Origin: Halobacillus sp. Marseille-P3879
GTDB lineage: Bacteria; Bacillota; Bacilli; Bacillales; Halobacillaceae
DNA: 64,000 nt
Assembly (NCBI RefSeq): GCF_900240285.1
Contig: NZ_OESS01000002.1
Span: 124,001-188,000 of the forward strand
Direction: 5' to 3'
The translations under genes were made by a program, and so were the position numbers. The notes beneath the pieces were generated by a model, which ran no database searches, was not told the origin of the DNA, and saw only the letters and a program-made list of their open reading frames with translations. Positions 61,305-64,000 of this stretch are shown piece after piece; position 1 is the stretch's first letter; every line of letters begins with the position of its first letter.

Positions 61305-62486
61305 ATGTTTCAAGCGTATGATCAACATGGTAACCTCATCACCATTTATCAAGAATCGATATCTAAAATTGAAAAGTTAAAAAATGAATCCTTATTTTAT
61401 TGCCCCGCTTGTAAAGAAGTCCTTCTCATCCGTTACGGTCAGAAAGTCACTCCCCATTTCGCTCATTTCCCAACCAGTACGTGTGAAATAAAACAGCGAG
61501 GAGAAAGTAATTACCATGCGACTGGTAAGTGGCTGTTATATCGATGGCTGCAAGGACAAGGGTATGACGTAGCTGTTGAACCATACTTACAAGAAATTAA
61601 ACAACGTCCAGATCTTCTTCTGAATCATAATAATAAGCGGGCCGCTATTGAATTCCAGTGTGCATCAATACCTATGAAGGAAGTTTTAAAGCGAACTCAA
61701 GGATACCATCAAGAAGGTGTTTTCCCCTTATGGATTCTTGGAAGAAATCAGCTTAAAAGAAAAAGAAAACAGGTGCTTCAGCTTGAGCAGTTTCATAAAG
61801 CTATGATTTATTCATTTCAAAACCAATACTGTATGTATTTTTTTGATGTGAATGCACAGTCTATGATTATGACTCAGCAGCTTTTAGGTTCTTCCTCAGG
61901 AACCACATTTGCTGTATTTAAAGACTTCCCCATTAAAACGACCCCATTTTCCCGCCTGTTTAACCCCTCTCATGGTTCTTTACACCCCTTTTACTCTGTA
62001 TGGGAGAAGAAAGTATACCAATTTAGAACTCTCTACAAACCACAAGCAGGAAGTGTTGAAAGACAATGGAGGCAGCTAATTTATTTACACGGTTTTCACT
62101 TTACGCTGATCCCAAGCGTCTGCTATATCCCAGTTAAGAGCCAGCTGTTTTGTAGTGAAGCTCCGTATGTCTGGCAGACGCGTTTCTTATTAGAGTATTA
62201 TATGCCCAAGGCAATTGGAGAGGTGATTACTTTCCCTCATAAATTTTTAAATTCCTCCGTTAATGATAAAGCGGGAATTTCTCTTTACGAAGAATATTTA
62301 TTCCAGTTGAACCACCTGGGCTATGTCAGGCGGTCCGTGAACGGACAATGGGTTAAGAAAAAAGAAATAGTGTTTCATAATCATGTTGAAGAAGCCGTTA
62401 AAGAAGACAGAAAAGTACTTATAAGGCTGAAGCACAATAATTTATTGGATCAGCAGGAATTCTATGACCAATCTAGAATTGATTAG
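61305..62486 (+). CDS. coiA: CoiA-like competence protein (YjbF)
   Basis: 393 residues. CoiA family: a zinc-like CPACKEVLLIRYG and HFAHFPTSTCE N-terminal part, then a nuclease-like core (RPDLLLNHNNKRAAIEFQCASIP) of the PD-(D/E)XK type. CoiA is needed for recombination during transformation. Start at 61305 with GGAGGTG. It follows mecA as in B. subtilis yjbF; pepF follows 30 bp downstream. Confidence 0.9.
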   Translation: MFQAYDQHGNLITIYQESISKIEKLKNESLFYCPACKEVLLIRYGQKVTPHFAHFPTSTCEIKQRGESNYHATGKWLLYRWLQGQGYDVAVEPYLQEIKQRPDLLLNHNNKRAAIEFQCASIPMKEVLKRTQGYHQEGVFPLWILGRNQLKRKRKQVLQLEQFHKAMIYSFQNQYCMYFFDVNAQSMIMTQQLLGSSSGTTFAVFKDFPIKTTPFSRLFNPSHGSLHPFYSVWEKKVYQFRTLYKPQAGSVERQWRQLIYLHGFHFTLIPSVCYIPVKSQLFCSEAPYVWQTRFLLEYYMPKAIGEVITFPHKFLNSSVNDKAGISLYEEYLFQLNHLGYVRRSVNGQWVKKKEIVFHNHVEEAVKEDRKVLIRLKHNNLLDQQEFYDQSRID

Positions 62487-62516
62487 TGTGACGAATTACT
62501 TTTGAGGAGGATTTAT

Positions 62517-64000
62517 ATGTCATCGACCAAACAACTACCAAAAAGAGATGAGATACCTAAGGAACGAACATGGGATTTAGAATCGATTTTTGAAACTGAC
62601 GAGAAATGGTATAAAGAATTTGAACAAGTTAAAGAATCTCTCCCGGAAATAGAAGAATATAAAGGAAAACTTGGAGAATCTCCGGAAAAGCTTTATAACC
62701 TGTTGAAGCTTCAGGACAATATTTCTCACCGAATAGGCCTTTTATATACGTACGCCCATATGAGAAATGACCAGGATACAACAAATTCATATTATCAAGA
62801 GTTAAATGCTAAAGCTGAGAGTTTATATACAAAAGTAGCTTCAGCCATGAGTTTTATAACCCCAGAAATATTGGAGCTTCCGGAAGGGACAATTGAGCAG
62901 TTTTTAAAAGAAAACGATGATTTAAAATTGTATGAGCATGCGTTAAAAGAAATAACCCGTCGAAAGGATCACGTCCTCAGTGAAAAAGAAGAGCGTTTGC
63001 TGGCAGGGTTTTCCGAAATTGCCTCAAACCCTTCTCAAACCTTTGGAGCTTTAAACAATGCAGACCTCACTTTTCCTTCTATAAAAAATGAAGAAGGAGA
63101 AGAAGTGGACTTAACACATGGGCGTTATGTCGGATTCTTAAAGTCTGAAGACCGGGACGTTCGAAAAAATGCGTTCCAAGCCATGTATGACACCTTTGGG
63201 CAATTTAAAAATACATTTGCTTCTACTTTAAGCGGGAATGTAAAAAAGAATAACTACTTTGCAACTATTAAGCAATACGACCGTGCTCGTGAATCTGCGT
63301 TAGACCGCAATAATATTCCGGAGGCAGTATATGATAACCTAATTGAAGCTGTGAACGAGCGCTTGCCACTTCTGCATCGTTATGTAAACCTTCGCAAAAA
63401 AGTACTGGAGCTTGAGGAACTTCATATGTATGATATGTATACTCCGCTGGTTAAGGATGCCGAAATGAAGGTTTCATATGAAGAGGCTCAGGACCTGGTA
63501 GTCAACGGACTTAAACCTCTTGGGGAAGACTATGTATCCACTTTAAAAGAAGGATTTGCGAACCGCTGGATTGATGTAGAGGAGAATAAAGGGAAGCGGA
63601 GCGGCGCTTATTCATCTGGACACTACGGTACAAACCCTTTTATTCTAATGAACTGGCAGGATGATGTGAATAATTTATTTACCCTGGCCCATGAGCTTGG
63701 TCACTCACTGCACAGTTATTATACACATGCAAATCAGCCTTACCGTTATGGAAACTATTCCATATTTGTTGCGGAGGTAGCTTCTACATGTAATGAAGCA
63801 TTGCTTAATGATTACATGCTTAAAAAGACTAATGATAAGAAAGAAAAGCTCTATTTATTGAATAACTTTCTGGAAGGGTTTAGAGGGACAGTTTTCCGTC
63901 AAACTATGTTTGCAGAATTCGAGCATGAAATTCATATTCAGGCACAAGAAGGAGAGGCGCTGACCGCCGATAAACTGACTCAGATTTATTATGACCTGAA
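62517..64000 (+). CDS. pepF: Oligoendopeptidase F, N-terminal part
   Basis: The frame starts at ATG 62517 after GAGGAGG and runs off the end, so the C-terminus is missing (about 494 codons present; family length near 600). The M3 zinc-metallopeptidase motif HELGH is seen in LAHELGHSLHSYY. The N-terminal region RDEIPKERTWDLESIFETD is the PepF start. Degrades peptides of 7-17 residues in the cytoplasm, partnering the Opp uptake system nearby. Confidence 0.95.
   Translation, partial: MSSTKQLPKRDEIPKERTWDLESIFETDEKWYKEFEQVKESLPEIEEYKGKLGESPEKLYNLLKLQDNISHRIGLLYTYAHMRNDQDTTNSYYQELNAKAESLYTKVASAMSFITPEILELPEGTIEQFLKENDDLKLYEHALKEITRRKDHVLSEKEERLLAGFSEIASNPSQTFGALNNADLTFPSIKNEEGEEVDLTHGRYVGFLKSEDRDVRKNAFQAMYDTFGQFKNTFASTLSGNVKKNNYFATIKQYDRARESALDRNNIPEAVYDNLIEAVNERLPLLHRYVNLRKKVLELEELHMYDMYTPLVKDAEMKVSYEEAQDLVVNGLKPLGEDYVSTLKEGFANRWIDVEENKGKRSGAYSSGHYGTNPFILMNWQDDVNNLFTLAHELGHSLHSYYTHANQPYRYGNYSIFVAEVASTCNEALLNDYMLKKTNDKKEKLYLLNNFLEGFRGTVFRQTMFAEFEHEIHIQAQEGEALTADKLTQIYYDL

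Overview
The window is a chromosomal segment of a moderately GC-poor, endospore-forming Bacillaceae bacterium. Gene content and order follow the Bacillus subtilis 93-110 degree region closely: pbpF-hemEHY, yhfH-yhfI-lplJ-lcfB, comK, yhjDE, sipV, addBA, yisB-gerPF-A, yisL, asnO, yitS-yitT, yitU-yitV-yitW, fabH-fabF, yjbA-trpS, oppABCDF, yjbC-spx-yjbE-mecA-yjbF-pepF. A complete gerP operon implies sporulation. Exported proteins are strongly acidic (OppA linker, lipoprotein, OppC loop), which suggests a halophilic or halotolerant genus such as Halobacillus; the genus is an inference. I see no rRNA, tRNA, CRISPR array, prophage or intact insertion sequence.

Layout. 1-4.9 kb: end of a class A penicillin-binding protein and the coproporphyrin-dependent haem genes. 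5-10 kb: a LacI-type regulator with a good operator at its own promoter, small zinc protein YhfH, a metallo-beta-lactamase-fold protein, lipoate ligase, and acyl-CoA synthetase behind a FadR operator. 10.07-10.26 kb: an apparent structured small RNA with its own terminator. 10.3-20.8 kb: comK, an SOS-box gene (yhjD), membrane protein YhjE, signal peptidase, the AddAB recombination nuclease and an HNH protein. 20.8-22.7 kb: six gerP spore-germination genes on the minus strand. 22.7-25.6 kb: three membrane-associated genes of poorly known families. 25.7-29.5 kb: ornithine aminotransferase, YisL, and AsnO downstream of a perfect Fur-type box. 29.7-32.4 kb: a membrane-anchored amylase-family protein that has lost its catalytic residues, next to a MalR-like regulator. 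32.5-40.2 kb: yit genes and several small or unknown genes. 40.2-41.4 kb: molybdopterin genes. 41.8-48.7 kb: uppP, fabH-fabF, an LCP ligase and yjbA. 48.7-56.7 kb: T-box-controlled trpS and the oligopeptide permease. 56.9-64 kb: glycosidase-like protein, spx, mecA, coiA and the start of pepF.

Points most worth following: the catalytically degenerate GH13 protein beside malR; a roughly 260-bp intergenic repeat present three times, each with a long AT-rich terminator-like hairpin and carried 3' of a gene; the small RNA near 10.1 kb; a moaD gene without a canonical start codon; a ComK lacking the C-terminal MecA-recognition region; a mecA leader with two copies of one element competing for a single anti-Shine-Dalgarno sequence; and regulatory boxes (FadR, LexA, Fur, FapR, LacI/cre type) that let several genes be placed in regulons. 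Competence and proteolysis are linked here through comK, mecA, coiA and spx; fatty-acid metabolism through lcfB/FadR and fabHF/FapR.
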